A stretch of 64,000 nt of DNA from Bradyrhizobium sp. 132 (GTDB lineage: Bacteria; Pseudomonadota; Alphaproteobacteria; Rhizobiales; Xanthobacteraceae). Shown one piece after another: positions 9,089-19,100 of this stretch (positions within the stretch are counted from its first letter, which is position 1; each line of letters opens with the position of its first letter). The stretch covers positions 40,993 to 104,992 of the forward strand of contig NZ_JADPKY010000090.1 in assembly GCF_023074185.1 (NCBI RefSeq), written 5' to 3'. The notes under the pieces were generated by a model, which was not told where the DNA came from, searched no databases, and saw only the letters and a list, made by a program, of their open reading frames with translations. The position numbers and the translations under genes are program-made.

Positions 9089-9313
9089 TTATTGCTGTTG
9101 TTGCTGCTGCTGCTGGCCATCGATCATGCGCCGCTTGGCGAGCAAAATCGCGTCCCGCAGCACCTCGATATCGCCGATATGATTGGCGAGGATCAGCACC
9201 AGCGCCGCGTCGAAATCGGCGCTTTGCTCGTCGGTGAAGCCACGATGCGCCTCGACGATGGCGCGAAAGGCGTCGTCGGGCTGCGCAAAGTTGGAGCTGG
9301 TGGAAAGCGGCAT
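9089..9313 (-). CDS. small DUF2783-like protein next to a flavin hydroxylase
   Basis: A 74-residue acidic helical protein (DDAFRAIVEAHRGFTDEQSADFDAALVLILANHIGDIEVLRDAILLAKR) ending in eight glutamines. I recall DUF2783 proteins as having this core and this position beside FAD hydroxylases. The start is ATG 9313 with GAGGATTCGC upstream; it begins 9 bp after the hydroxylase stop. In Pseudomonas putida a small coupling protein (MhaB) works with the 3-hydroxyphenylacetate hydroxylase MhaA. A similar role here is an attractive inference, not shown. The polyglutamine tail is encoded by mixed CAG/CAA codons. Confidence 0.65.
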   Translation of the reverse strand: MPLSTSSNFAQPDDAFRAIVEAHRGFTDEQSADFDAALVLILANHIGDIEVLRDAILLAKRRMIDGQQQQQQQQ

Positions 9314-9321
9314 GCGAATCC

Positions 9322-10965
9322 TCAATTCAAGCCTTGCTCATTCAAGCCTTGGGCGCGTGACAGCGCTGCCGCGACGCCAGCGCGCGTCGGGTGGCGAAAT
9401 CGCGCCGCGACATAACCGTCCGGCCTTAGTAGGTAGGCTGAGCCTGGTTCCGCATCATAGCGCTTTGCGGTGAGCCCCGCCGGATCCGCGAGCCCGTCCT
9501 CACCGCCGATGCAGATGTCCTTCACACCAACAGGCGCCTCAAACGCCGCGCCATTGCTGAACGACAGCAATGTGAAATCCGTTCCGCCCTGACTGAATGC
9601 ATCCGTCAAATAGGCTTGCTCGCCAGCGCGCGTCGCAACGGGGGCATCGAGCATCGAACAGCCGGGGAGCGGTCCACCACGCCACGCATCCGCATCGGGC
9701 GACAACAGCGGCGAGTCATAGCTGCACGGCACCGAGAGCCTGCCGCCATTGACCATGCGCTTGCCGAACTCGGTCTCTTTCGCCAGCGACAGCACCGCCT
9801 TGCGCAGCCGCGCCTCCTGGCGCGTGTTCGGCGCCATGAAATCGGTCGAGCGGGTGGATTCGCGGATGTTCTCGTCGGCGGCGAGACTGCGCTCGACATG
9901 ATAGCTCTCGAGCAGGCTCGCGGGCGAGGTCCCGCGCAGCACGCGGTCGAGCTTCCAGGCGAGGTTTTCGGCGTCCTCAAGTCCGGAATTGGCGCCGCGC
10001 GCGCCGAACGGCGAGACCTGGTGCGCGGAGTCTCCCGCAAAAATCACACGGCCATGGAGGAAGCGGTCCATCCGCCGGCACTGGAATTTGTAGAGCGAGA
10101 TCCACTCGAACTCGAACTTGTCGTGGCCGAGCATGCGCGCGATCCGCGGCCGCACGTTCTCGGGCTTCTTCTCGGTGAGAGGATCGGCGTCGCGGCTGAG
10201 CTGGAGGTCGATGCGCCAGACATCGTCGGGCTGTCGGTGCAACAGCGCCGAACGCCCCGCATGAAACGGCGGATCGAACCAGAACCAGCGCTCGGTCGGA
10301 AATTCCGCGGTCATCTTGACGTCGGCGATCAGGAACTGATCCTCGAACACCTGGCCGGCGAAGTCGGCGCCGACCATCTGCCGCAGCGAGGAGCGCGCGC
10401 CGTCGCAAGCGATGACATATTGTGCGTGCAGGTAATAGTTGCCTTCGGGCGTCACGATGGTCAGCGCAACGGAATCGTTGCGTTGCTCCAGCGCCGTCAC
10501 CTGGTTGCGCCAGCGCAGGTCGATGCCCGGGAGGTCCTGCACGCGATCGGCCAGGTAGGCTTCCGCGTAATATTGCTGGAGGTTGATGAAGGCAGGCCGC
10601 TTGTGACCGTCTTCCGGCAGCAGGTTGAACTGGTAGAGCTGGGACTCGCCGTGGAAGATGCGGCCGACGCTCCAGACCACGCCCTTCTCGACCATGCGGT
10701 CGCAGACGCCGAGCCGATCCCAATATTCCAGCGAACGTTTCGAGAAGCAGATCGCGCGCGAGCCTTCGCCGATACGATCGGCGTCATCCAGAAGGACGAC
10801 GCGCTGGCCGCGCTGGGCGAGGTCGATCGCCAGCGACAGCCCGACCGGGCCAGCGCCAACGATCACGACCGGATGCTCGGCCGGGCCCTGGCCGGGACGA
10901 TTCTGATCGGGGTGGCGGCGATAGCCGAACTGGGTTTTGGCCTGCTGGGTCTTGGCTTGCGCCAT
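9322..10965 (-). CDS. FAD-dependent aromatic hydroxylase (MhpA/PheA family)
   Basis: A 547-residue flavoprotein monooxygenase. Motifs in order are the Rossmann GxGxxG (VIVGAGPVGLSLAIDLAQRG, near residue 35), the DG motif (ACDGARSSLRQMVG, near 190) and the GD motif (IFAGDSAHQVSPFGARGANSGLEDAENLAWKL, near 315). Such enzymes hydroxylate phenols with NAD(P)H and O2. Its place at the head of the homogentisate cluster suggests it feeds the pathway, for example by turning hydroxyphenylacetate into homogentisate; this is inference. The N-terminus carries a short AKTQ repeat. ATG 10965 has GAGG upstream. The MarR gene is divergent, 71 bp away. Confidence 0.88.
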   Translation of the reverse strand: MAQAKTQQAKTQFGYRRHPDQNRPGQGPAEHPVVIVGAGPVGLSLAIDLAQRGQRVVLLDDADRIGEGSRAICFSKRSLEYWDRLGVCDRMVEKGVVWSVGRIFHGESQLYQFNLLPEDGHKRPAFINLQQYYAEAYLADRVQDLPGIDLRWRNQVTALEQRNDSVALTIVTPEGNYYLHAQYVIACDGARSSLRQMVGADFAGQVFEDQFLIADVKMTAEFPTERWFWFDPPFHAGRSALLHRQPDDVWRIDLQLSRDADPLTEKKPENVRPRIARMLGHDKFEFEWISLYKFQCRRMDRFLHGRVIFAGDSAHQVSPFGARGANSGLEDAENLAWKLDRVLRGTSPASLLESYHVERSLAADENIRESTRSTDFMAPNTRQEARLRKAVLSLAKETEFGKRMVNGGRLSVPCSYDSPLLSPDADAWRGGPLPGCSMLDAPVATRAGEQAYLTDAFSQGGTDFTLLSFSNGAAFEAPVGVKDICIGGEDGLADPAGLTAKRYDAEPGSAYLLRPDGYVAARFRHPTRAGVAAALSRAQGLNEQGLN

Positions 10966-11036
10966 GCGCTAACCTCGGCTCTGGTCAGGAGAGGACCGAT
11001 CTGCTAGATAGTCTCACGTGCAACCATTTTGGACCG

Positions 11037-11615
11037 GTGCCGGCCGGCCGTCAACTGGAATTCGGAGCGCTCTCCTTGGCGAGGACATCCAGCGACATCG
11101 CGCTGAAGACACGGGTGGACGAGGCTTTGCCCATTCCACAAATACGGCTCGACCTGTTCAAGTTCGCGCCGTTCCGGTTGAACCGGCTCGCGGCGGAGGT
11201 CAGTGCCGCGCTTTCGGTCGAATATCAGGAACGTCACGGCCTCGATATCCCGGCCTGGCGCGTGATCGCGACGCTCGGCTTCCGCAACGATGCCTGCAGC
11301 GCGCAATACGTCGCGCAATGCACCCGCACGCATAAATCCACCATCAGCCGCGCGGTGACCATGCTGCTGCACCAGGGGTTGATCGAGCGCGTCGAGAACG
11401 AAGCCGACCGCCGCGAATTCCGCCTGCGGCTGACAAAGAAGGGGCGCACGCTCTACGAGGAGCTGTTTCCGCAATTGCTGCGGCGGGAAGACGAGATCCT
11501 CGCCTGCCTCACCGCGCAGGAGCGCAAGCAATTCTCAGCGCTGCTCGGCAAGATCGAACAGAGCCTCGACCTGATCCAGACCAGCGAAGAGGCCGACGCC
11601 AAGCAGGCGTATTGA
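11037..11615 (+). CDS. MarR family transcriptional regulator
   Basis: A 192-residue winged-helix regulator: ERHGLDIPAWRVIATLG, then the recognition region CTRTHKSTISRAVTMLLHQGLIERVENEADRREFRLRLTKKG with the DRR wing. It is divergent from the flavin hydroxylase, so it probably represses the minus-strand homogentisate operon and is released by an aromatic ligand. GTG 11037 is the farthest start; GTG 11115 is a possible later one, and the first 25 residues are not family-like. Its stop codon abuts the stop of the convergent lactonase gene (TGATCA). Confidence 0.88.
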   Translation: MPAGRQLEFGALSLARTSSDIALKTRVDEALPIPQIRLDLFKFAPFRLNRLAAEVSAALSVEYQERHGLDIPAWRVIATLGFRNDACSAQYVAQCTRTHKSTISRAVTMLLHQGLIERVENEADRREFRLRLTKKGRTLYEELFPQLLRREDEILACLTAQERKQFSALLGKIEQSLDLIQTSEEADAKQAY

Positions 11616-12422
11616 TCACTTCGCAAACGACCGCGACGGCGGCAAATGCAGCGCCCAGGCATCGACCTTGTCGCTGGCGCGCGGATAGATCTCGGTCACG
11701 ATCGGATCGTGGCCGGGAATGAACCGGTCGGGATGGCCGGCGAGCCGCTCGATCATCTCCCAGCCCTGCGCCATGTCGCCGATGTTGTAGACGATCGGAA
11801 AAGGGCTCCGGCGCTGGAGGTTGGCGTAATAATGCGCGGCATCGGACGCCAGCACCACCGGTCCGCGCGCGGTCTCGACCCTCACCACCTGCAAGCCGTC
11901 CGAATGGCCGCCGACGCGGTGGACGGTGACGCCGGGCGCGACCTCGCCGTCGCCGGAATAGAAATTGACGCGCTCGCCATAGACATGGCGGACCATCTGC
12001 GTGACGTGCTCGACCGAGAACGGATGTCGCAGCAGTCCGTTGCACATGCAGCGGCCCGTCGCGTAAGCCATCTCGCGCTCCTGGAGATGGAAGCGCGCGT
12101 TCGGGAAGCGGTCGAGATTGCCGGCGTGGTCGTAATGCAGATGTGTCACGATGATGTCGCGAATGCTCGATGCCGCGACACCAAAGCGCTCCAGTGCATC
12201 GACCGGATTGAGCGTCAGCTTGCGCGCCCGCGCGGTCGCTTCCTCGGCATTGAAGCCGGTATCGACCAGGATGTCGCGGCCGCCACCGCGGATCAGCCAG
12301 ACGAAATAGTCGAGATCCTGCGCCGCGCTGTCATGCGGATCGGGCGCAAGGAAGTTCATATTGGGGGTGCGCGGCGACATCGTCGCATAGCGCAGTGCGT
12401 AGATTTCGTAGGCGTTTCCCAT
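11616..12422 (-). CDS. N-acyl homoserine lactonase family MBL hydrolase
   Basis: A 268-residue metallo-beta-lactamase-fold enzyme of the AHL-lactonase (AttM/AiiB-like) branch. Metal ligands are complete: THLHYDHAGN (HxHxDH), GGHSDGLQVV (His), ASDAAHYY (Asp) and PGHDP (His). The MNFLAPDPHDSAAQDLDYFVWLIRG opening and a Tyr (HYYANL) after the bridging Asp fit lactonases. Quorum quenching is the family's known role; the true lactone is unknown. The upstream region holds a perfect CRP-type site 114 bp before the start. It is transcribed towards the MarR gene with abutting stop codons. Confidence 0.82.
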   Translation of the reverse strand: MGNAYEIYALRYATMSPRTPNMNFLAPDPHDSAAQDLDYFVWLIRGGGRDILVDTGFNAEEATARARKLTLNPVDALERFGVAASSIRDIIVTHLHYDHAGNLDRFPNARFHLQEREMAYATGRCMCNGLLRHPFSVEHVTQMVRHVYGERVNFYSGDGEVAPGVTVHRVGGHSDGLQVVRVETARGPVVLASDAAHYYANLQRRSPFPIVYNIGDMAQGWEMIERLAGHPDRFIPGHDPIVTEIYPRASDKVDAWALHLPPSRSFAK

Positions 12423-12795
12423 GCTCTTGATCTTGCTCTTTTTCCGGATGGACCTTCAGGGGCGATCGATGGCACCAAGCCATTGTCCGCCGCAAAGGTC
12501 AAACATCGGAGGTTGCGATGGACGCCGGTCGGCAATGTGAGACCAATCACATTGTTGTCGCCATGGCTGCCCTAACATGCAGCCGTAATGGCAACCAGAA
12601 TGCATCGAGTGGAATCGTGACTGCCCGTTTATTCCCCCGCAACGTGCCCATGCGTCGCGGTCAATTGTCGCGATACCGCCGAATTTGCAAGCAGTTGACG
12701 CCTCCCTTCCCCGGTTTGATAATGCACATTGCGTAAGTTAAGGTCGCCGCGGCGCAAGCTGGTAACGGCGCCTTTTTGGCTGGACCGCGCTGATT
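12423..12795. other. divergent intergenic region, lactonase and pseudo-caspase 1
   Basis: About 370 bp without a convincing gene. It contains the CRP-type palindrome at 12536-12551. Short reading frames here show no ribosome site or family features. Confidence 0.7.
12536..12551. promoter_or_regulatory. perfect CRP/FNR-superfamily (CRP-type) site
   Basis: TGTGA-GACCAA-TCACA, with the palindrome extended outward to CAATGTGA / TCACATTG (8-base arms). It lies 114 bp before the lactonase start and 245 bp before the pseudo-caspase start. A Crp with matching recognition-helix residues is encoded at 19663-20337. Confidence 0.75.
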
Positions 12796-14295
12796 ATGAA
12801 AATTCGCTTCCTTTTACTTCTGCCCTTGCTCGTGTCGCTCATCCCGACCGCTCCGTCGCTTGCGGCCGGCGATCGCTTTGCGCTGGTCATAGGCAATGCC
12901 AAATATCCGGACGCCGACGCCCCGCTGAAGGAACCGCTGAACGACGCGCGCGACGTCGCCGACGAGCTCAAGCGCGATGGCTTTTCCGTCGAGATCAATG
13001 AGAACCTGACCGGCGACGGCATGCGCCGCGCCTTCGACAAGCTGTACGGCAAGATCAAGCCGGGGGCGGTGGCACTGGTGTTCTTCAGCGGATTCGGCAT
13101 CCAGTCGGCGCGGCAGAGCTATTTGCTGCCGATCGATGCGCAGATCTGGACCGAATCCGACGTGCGCCGCGACGGCATCAGCCTCGAAACCGTGCTTGGC
13201 GAGCTCAACACCCGCGGCGCCGGCGTCAAGATCGCGCTCATCGATGCTTCCAGGCGCAACCCGTTCGAGCGCCGGTTCCGCAGCTTCTCGGCCGGCCTCA
13301 CCCCTGTTATCGCGCCGAACGGAACGCTGGTGATGTATTCGGCGGCACTGGCCTCGGTGGTGTCGGATGCCGGCGGCGAGCACAGCCTGTTCGTCCAGGA
13401 ACTCCTCAAGGAAATCCGCGTCCCCGACCTGATGGCCGAGGAGACGCTGAACCGCACCAAGATGGGCGTCACCCGCGCCTCGCGCGGCGAGCAGGTGCCG
13501 TGGATATCCTCTTCACTGGCCGAAGATTTCTCGTTCATTCCGAGGGCCGGCGGATCGCGTCCGACAACGACGACGCCGCCCGCGGCTCCCGCTCCGCCGC
13601 CGGTCGTCGCCAACAACCCGCCGCCGGCTCCGCCTGCGCCACCGCCACCTGTGCTGCCGAAACCGGCCGACACGACGGCTGCTCCGTCACCGAAGCCGCA
13701 GGTCGACGCCGCCTTGCCGCCTCCTCCACCGCCGGTGAAACCGGCCGATCCCGTCACCGCTCCGAGCATGGATAGCGGGCCGAGTGCGGCCGTGCTGGCG
13801 GAGGACCCCACCATCAAGGGCCTGACGGCCAAGATCGCGGCCAATCCGGACGACGTGAACGCGCTTTACCGGCGCGGCCAGGTCTATGCCAGCAAGGGCG
13901 CCTATAACCTCGCCATCAAGGATTTTGACGAGTCGCTCCGGATCAACCCGAAGGACGTCGAGGCTCTGAACAACCGCTGCTGGACCCGCACCGTGGTCGG
14001 CGACCTCCAGGGCGGGCTGAAGGATTGCAACGAGGCCCTGCGGCTGCGACCGAACTTCGTCGACGCGCTGGACAGCCGGGGGCTCGTCAATTTGAAATCG
14101 GGAGCGGCCAAGAACGCCATCGCCGATTTCGACGCGGCCCTGAGGATCAATCCGCGCCTGACTTCCTCGCTGTTCGGACGCGGGATCGCCAAGCAGCGCA
14201 ACGGCTCGGCCCAGGAAGGTGCGCTCGACATCGCCAATGCCAAGGCGATGGACCCGAACATTGTTCAGGAATTCGCAAGTTACGGAGTGCGTTGA
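12796..14295 (+). CDS. caspase-fold (peptidase C14) pseudoenzyme with TPR repeats
   Basis: A 499-residue secreted protein: signal peptide (residues 1-24, cut after SLAA), caspase-like domain (25-250), a proline-rich linker (about 255-330) and four TPR units (about 335-490). The fold is clear from FALVIGNAKYPDADAPLKEPLNDARDVADELKRDGF. Both catalytic residues are lost: the usual SGHG His is F100 (SGFG) and the DAC Cys is S152 (LIDASRRNP). It should therefore not cleave protein and may act as a scaffold in the periplasm. An OmpA-domain protein, an RND adaptor and an RND pump follow on the same strand. A close paralogue lies at 39452-40300. Confidence 0.88.
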   Translation: MKIRFLLLLPLLVSLIPTAPSLAAGDRFALVIGNAKYPDADAPLKEPLNDARDVADELKRDGFSVEINENLTGDGMRRAFDKLYGKIKPGAVALVFFSGFGIQSARQSYLLPIDAQIWTESDVRRDGISLETVLGELNTRGAGVKIALIDASRRNPFERRFRSFSAGLTPVIAPNGTLVMYSAALASVVSDAGGEHSLFVQELLKEIRVPDLMAEETLNRTKMGVTRASRGEQVPWISSSLAEDFSFIPRAGGSRPTTTTPPAAPAPPPVVANNPPPAPPAPPPPVLPKPADTTAAPSPKPQVDAALPPPPPPVKPADPVTAPSMDSGPSAAVLAEDPTIKGLTAKIAANPDDVNALYRRGQVYASKGAYNLAIKDFDESLRINPKDVEALNNRCWTRTVVGDLQGGLKDCNEALRLRPNFVDALDSRGLVNLKSGAAKNAIADFDAALRINPRLTSSLFGRGIAKQRNGSAQEGALDIANAKAMDPNIVQEFASYGVR

Positions 14296-14438
14296 TATTT
14301 TTTAAGTCGAGGCCGATGTGCCTCGAACCCTCGGCGGCCCGGCGAAGACTAATCGGACGGATGCCGCAGGCCGCCTTTGGGGGGCTTATTGCAGGGATTT
14401 TGGAACCGCGCGAGCTGGCTGCTCAGGAGGGACTTGCT

Positions 14439-15110
14439 ATGAGATTGGCTGCAAAGGGACTTACCGCAATCCTGTCCATCATCACCGTTGGCGCCGCGCT
14501 GTCGCTGACGATCCCGCTGGCATTCGCGGGCGACGACGGCAACAGCAAGAACGTCACCGATGACGAGATCGTCCGCGCGCTGGCGCCGCCGCCGAAAAAG
14601 CCGCTGACCCGCGGCCTTTCGATCGCTCCGCAGGCCGATCCCGCACCGAGTGCGGCGGAGACCAAGCTGATCCAGTCCGTACGCGGCCGCTCGACTCGTT
14701 CGCTGTCGTCGACCGAGCGTGAAGAAATCGCGTCGGTGGCCAAGGACAAGCCGAACATCGATCTGGAAATCACGTTCGACTACAACTCGGCCAATATCAG
14801 CACCAAATCGGTTGCCTCGGTACAGGCGCTCGGCCGCGCGCTGACCAGCCCCGACCTGAAAGGCTCGACCTTCGTGGTCGCCGGCCACACCGATGCCGCC
14901 GGCGGCGAGACCTATAATCAGGAACTGTCGGAGCGCCGCGCGGATTCGATCAAGCGCTACCTGGTCGACAAGTACAGCATCTCCGCAACCGACCTCGTCA
15001 CCGTCGGCTACGGCAAGAGCAAGCTGAAGGACCCGGCCCAGCCGATGGCGGAGGTCAATCGTCGCGTGCAGGTCGTCAACATGGAAAACAAGACCACCGC
15101 ATCGAAGTGA
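14439..15110 (+). CDS. OmpA-family protein
   Basis: A 223-residue exported protein with a signal peptide (MRLAAKGLTAILSIITVGAALSL..., cut near AFAGDDG), a linker rich in Pro/Ala and a C-terminal OmpA domain. The domain shows ITFDYNSANI, the peptidoglycan-binding stretch VVAGHTDAAGGETYNQELSERRADSIKRYL (Asp and Arg bind diaminopimelate) and VGYGKSKLKDP...NRRVQV. It would anchor to peptidoglycan in the periplasm. The frame is open far upstream, but ATG 14439 has AGGAGGG nine bases before it. It lies 143 bp after the pseudo-caspase gene and probably works with it. Confidence 0.88.
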   Translation: MRLAAKGLTAILSIITVGAALSLTIPLAFAGDDGNSKNVTDDEIVRALAPPPKKPLTRGLSIAPQADPAPSAAETKLIQSVRGRSTRSLSSTEREEIASVAKDKPNIDLEITFDYNSANISTKSVASVQALGRALTSPDLKGSTFVVAGHTDAAGGETYNQELSERRADSIKRYLVDKYSISATDLVTVGYGKSKLKDPAQPMAEVNRRVQVVNMENKTTASK

Positions 15111-15171
15111 CCACGACGTAATCCTTTGAAGTGACAAGTCGTGATGTGGTGTAAAGTCTCGCTTCCGGAGC

Positions 15172-15205
15172 GCGTCCCGCAGCCTTGCGGGACGCTGCTT
15201 TATTT
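15172..15205 (+). terminator. rho-independent terminator after the OmpA-family gene
   Basis: A perfect 10-bp stem GCGTCCCGCA / TGCGGGACGC with a four-base loop, followed by TGCTTTATTT. It lies 60 bp after the stop codon and separates the caspase/OmpA pair from the RND genes. Confidence 0.75.
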
Positions 15206-15268
15206 CAGGGAAACGCTCTCTATGGGCCGAGTGCGGATGGCCGTGAGCCAGGCCAGGACGATCCGGCG

Positions 15269-16198
15269 ATGAATCTCTCCGAATATCTCAAGCCGGCCGG
15301 AACGGTGGTCTTCGTCGTTGCGCTCGGCGTCGGCTATTATCTGTTCGAGCACCGGCATCGCCCCGAGGCCAAGGAAACGCCGAGCGAGGCGCTGGTCATC
15401 GTGACGAAGTCGACCAATGCCTGCTTCTCCGACCTGGTCCGGGTGACCGGCTTCTTCGTGCCGCGCCGCGAAGCCGTGGTCGTCGCCGATCAGGAGGGAT
15501 CCAGGGTCACCGACCTCTTCGTCACCGAAGGCACGCTGGTCACCGACAATCAGGAGCTGGCGCGCCTGACGGCCCCGCCCCAGATCCCGGGCCAGCCGCA
15601 GCGGCCCGGCCCGCAAGGTCCGGTCTCGCTGAAGGCCTCTGCGCCGGGCCTCGTCACCGAGGTCCGCACCATCGTCGGTGCGCCGGCCTCGCCGCAGGCC
15701 GGTCCGATGTTCCGCATCGCCGTCAACAACGAGATCGAGCTCGACGCGCAGGTCCCGGCGGTGCACATGCCCAAGCTCAGCGCCGGCGCGACCGTGCGCA
15801 TCAGCCGCGACGACTCGCCCGATTTGATCGGGCGAGTCAGGCTGGTGGCGCCCGAAATCGATCGCACCACCCAGCTCGGGCGCGTTCGCATCAGCGTCAC
15901 CAACAATCCCTCGCTGAAGGTCGGCGTGTTCGCCCGCGCCTCGATCGATGCCAAGCGAAGCTGCGGCGTCGCGGTTCCCAAGACCGCGATCGACCATCTC
16001 ACCGTGCAGGTCGTCAAAGGCAACATCGTCGAGACGCGCAAGGTACGGGTCGGACTGTCGTCCGACAGCGCCACGGAAATCCTGCAAGGCCTCGACGTCG
16101 GCGAAATCGTCGTGGCCGACGCCGGCTCTTCGCTGCATGACGGCGACCAGATCAAGACCATGTTCGCCGATGAACTCGATCGCACGCGGGTACGCTGA
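15269..16198 (+). CDS. RND efflux periplasmic adaptor subunit 1
   Basis: A 309-residue membrane-fusion protein anchored by one N-terminal helix (TVVFVVALGVGYYLF). The lipoyl/barrel-sandwich halves are visible (VTDLFVTEGTLVTDNQELARL and KASAPGLVTEVRTIVGAPASP), then the beta-barrel and membrane-proximal domains (GLDVGEIVVADAGSSLHDGDQI). ATG 15269 is chosen; the longer frame runs into the terminator. The stop overlaps the pump start (TGATG), so the pair is translationally coupled. It carries KSTNACFSDLVRVTGFFVPRRE, matching KSCFSDIVEATGTIVAREE of the second adaptor at 38398. Confidence 0.9.
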   Translation: MNLSEYLKPAGTVVFVVALGVGYYLFEHRHRPEAKETPSEALVIVTKSTNACFSDLVRVTGFFVPRREAVVVADQEGSRVTDLFVTEGTLVTDNQELARLTAPPQIPGQPQRPGPQGPVSLKASAPGLVTEVRTIVGAPASPQAGPMFRIAVNNEIELDAQVPAVHMPKLSAGATVRISRDDSPDLIGRVRLVAPEIDRTTQLGRVRISVTNNPSLKVGVFARASIDAKRSCGVAVPKTAIDHLTVQVVKGNIVETRKVRVGLSSDSATEILQGLDVGEIVVADAGSSLHDGDQIKTMFADELDRTRVR

Positions 16199-19100
16199 TG
16201 GCTCTCAATATCTCGGCATGGTCGATCCGCAATCCGCTGCCGTCGGTGGTCTTTTCCGTCATCCTCCTGATCCTCGGCTGGGTGTCCTTCACCAAGCTCG
16301 CGGTGACACGGCTGCCCTCCGCCGACATCCCCGTGATCTCGGTCGCGGTATCGCAGTTTGGCGCCGCACCCGCCGAGCTTGAATCCCAGGTCACCAAGAC
16401 CGTTGAAGACGCCGTCTCCGGTGTCGAAGGCGTCAGGCACATCACCTCGCAGATCACCGACGGCCTGTCGGTGACGACCATCCAGTTCGCGCTGGAGACC
16501 AACACCGACCGCGCGCTCAACGACGTCAAGGACGCGGTGACGCGCGTGCGCTCCAACCTGCCGCAGAACGTCACCGAACCGCTGATCCAGCGCGTGGACG
16601 TCATCGGCCTGCCGATCGTCACCTACGCCGCGATCTCGCCCGGCAAGACGCCGGAACAGCTCTCCTATTTCGTCGACGACGTGGTCAAGCGCGCGCTGCA
16701 GGGCGTGCGCGGCGTCGCCCAGGTCGAGCGCATCGGCGGTGTCGAGCGCGAGATCCTGGTCTCGCTCGATCCCGACCGCCTGCAGTCGATGGGGCTGACG
16801 GCCGTCAATGTCAGCCAAAGCCTGCGCGGCACCAATGTCGACGTCGCCGGCGGCCGCGCCGAGATCGGCAAGAACGACCAGGCGATCCGCACCCTCGCCG
16901 GCGCCAAGACGCTGAGCGACCTCGCAGGCACCATGATTCCGCTGTTCGGCGGCGGCGAGGTCCGGCTCGACGATCTCGGCACCGTGACCGACACCATCGC
17001 CGACCGCCGCACCTTCGCCCGCTTCAACGGCGAGCCGATCGTTGCGCTTGGCATCAAGCGCTCCAAGGGTGCCAGCGACGTGAAGGTGGCCGAGGCCGTG
17101 CAGAAGCGCATCGACTCGCTCAAGGCCACCTATCCCGACGTCGACCTGAAGGTGATCGACACCTCGGTCGAATATACCAACGGCAATTACCACGCGGCGA
17201 TCTCGACCCTGTTCGAAGGCGCCATCCTCGCCGTCGTCATCGTGCTGTTGTTCCTGCGCGACCTGCGCGCCACCGTCATCGCCGCGATCTCGCTGCCGTT
17301 GTCGATCTTCCCGGCGTTCTGGGCGATGGACCTGCTCGGCTTCTCGCTGAACCTCGTCAGCTTCCTCGCCATCACGCTGTCGACAGGTATTCTGGTCGAC
17401 GACGCCATCGTCGAGATCGAGAACATCGTCAGGCACATGAACATGGGCAAGTCGCCCTATCGTGCCGCCCTCGAAGCCGCGGACGAGATCGGCCTCGCGG
17501 TGATCGCGATCTCACTGACGATCATCGCGATCTTCGCACCCGCAAGTTTCATGTCGGGCATCGCCGGACAGTTCTTCAAGCAGTTCGGCATCACCGTCTC
17601 GGTGCAGGTGTTCTTCTCGCTGCTCGCGGCGCGCTTCGTCACGCCGGTGCTCGCCGCCTACTTCCTCAAACACGGCAATCACCAAGAGCCGCCGCCCGGC
17701 CGCGTGCTGCGGTCCTATCACAGGATCGTGGCCTGGTCGGTGAAGCACTATTTCATCACGGTGCTGGTCGGCTTCGGCGTCTTCGCCGCCTCGATCTGGA
17801 GCATCACGCTGCTGCCGCAGGGTTTTCTGCCGGCGCAGGACAGCTCGCGCTCACTGGTTGCCCTCGAGCTGCCGCCGGGCACCCAGCTCGCCTACACCGA
17901 AAAAGTCACCGAAGACATCGTCGCGCGGCTGCGCAAGCGACCTGAGGTGAAGAGCATCTTCGTCGACGGCGGGCGCGTTCCACCGGGCACCCAGGAAGTC
18001 CGGCGCGCCGCTTTGATCATCAACTACACGCCCAAGGACAGCCGCGACATCACCCAGCGCGAGCTTGAATTCTCGATCAGCCAGGAGCTGGAGAACATTC
18101 CAGACATCCGCTTCTGGTTCCTCGACGAGAACGGCCTGCGCGCCATCTCGCTGGTCGTGACCGGCGCGGACGCCAACATCGTCAACAACGTCGCCAGCGA
18201 GCTCGCGACGCAGATGAAGCGGATTCCGACCATCTCCAACGTGATCTCGGAAACCACGCTGGAGCGGCCCGAGCTGCGCGTCGAACCGCGCGCCGATCTC
18301 GCCGCGCGGCTCGGCGTCTCGACCGAAAGCCTGTCGCAGACCATCCGCGTCGCCACCATCGGCGACGTCGGACCCGCGCTCGCCAAATTTGACGTCGGCG
18401 ATCGTCTGGTGCCGATCCGCGTGCAGCTCGAGGATGCCGCGCGCGGCAATCTCAAGACGCTCGAGCAGCTCCGCGTGCCGCTCGGCGAGCATGGCGAGAA
18501 GGGCGGCGTGCCGCTTTCGGTCATCGCCGACGTCAAGCTCGACCAGGGTCCGACCAGCATCAACCGCTATGATCGCGAGCGGCAAGCAACTGTCGCGGCC
18601 GATCTCGTCGGCTCCGCCGCGCTCGGCGACGCCACCAAGAAGATCTACGACCTGCCGGTCATGAAGAGCCGCCCGAAGGGCGTGAAGGTCTCACCCTCCG
18701 GCGATGCCGAAAGCCTGAATGAACTGTCCGAAGGCTTTGCCACCGCGATCACTGCGGGTCTGATGATGGTCTACGCCGTGCTGGTGCTGCTGTTCGGCAC
18801 CTTCCTGCAGCCGATCACCATTCTGTTCTCGCTGCCGCTCTCGATCGGCGGCGCGATCGCGGCCCTGCTGATCACCGGCAAGCAGCTCACGACACCGGTG
18901 TGGATCGGCATCCTGATGCTGATGGGCATCGTCACCAAGAACGCGATCATGCTGGTGGAATTCGCCATCGAGTCCATTCGCGCCGGCACACCGCGTGAAG
19001 AAGCCATGATCGACGCAGGCATGAAACGCGCACGCCCGATCGTGATGACCACGATCGCGATGGCCGCCGGCATGATGCCAAGCGCGCTTGCGGTCGGCGC

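Noticed and set aside
9616..11007. Plus-strand frame of 463 residues over the flavin hydroxylase
   Set aside because: Antisense shadow of a gene with all flavoprotein motifs.
15550..17436. Long minus-strand open frame (628 residues) over the RND adaptor and pump
   Set aside because: It is the antisense shadow of two certain genes; the product is an Arg/Asp/Val-rich string without domains, a by-product of high G+C third positions.
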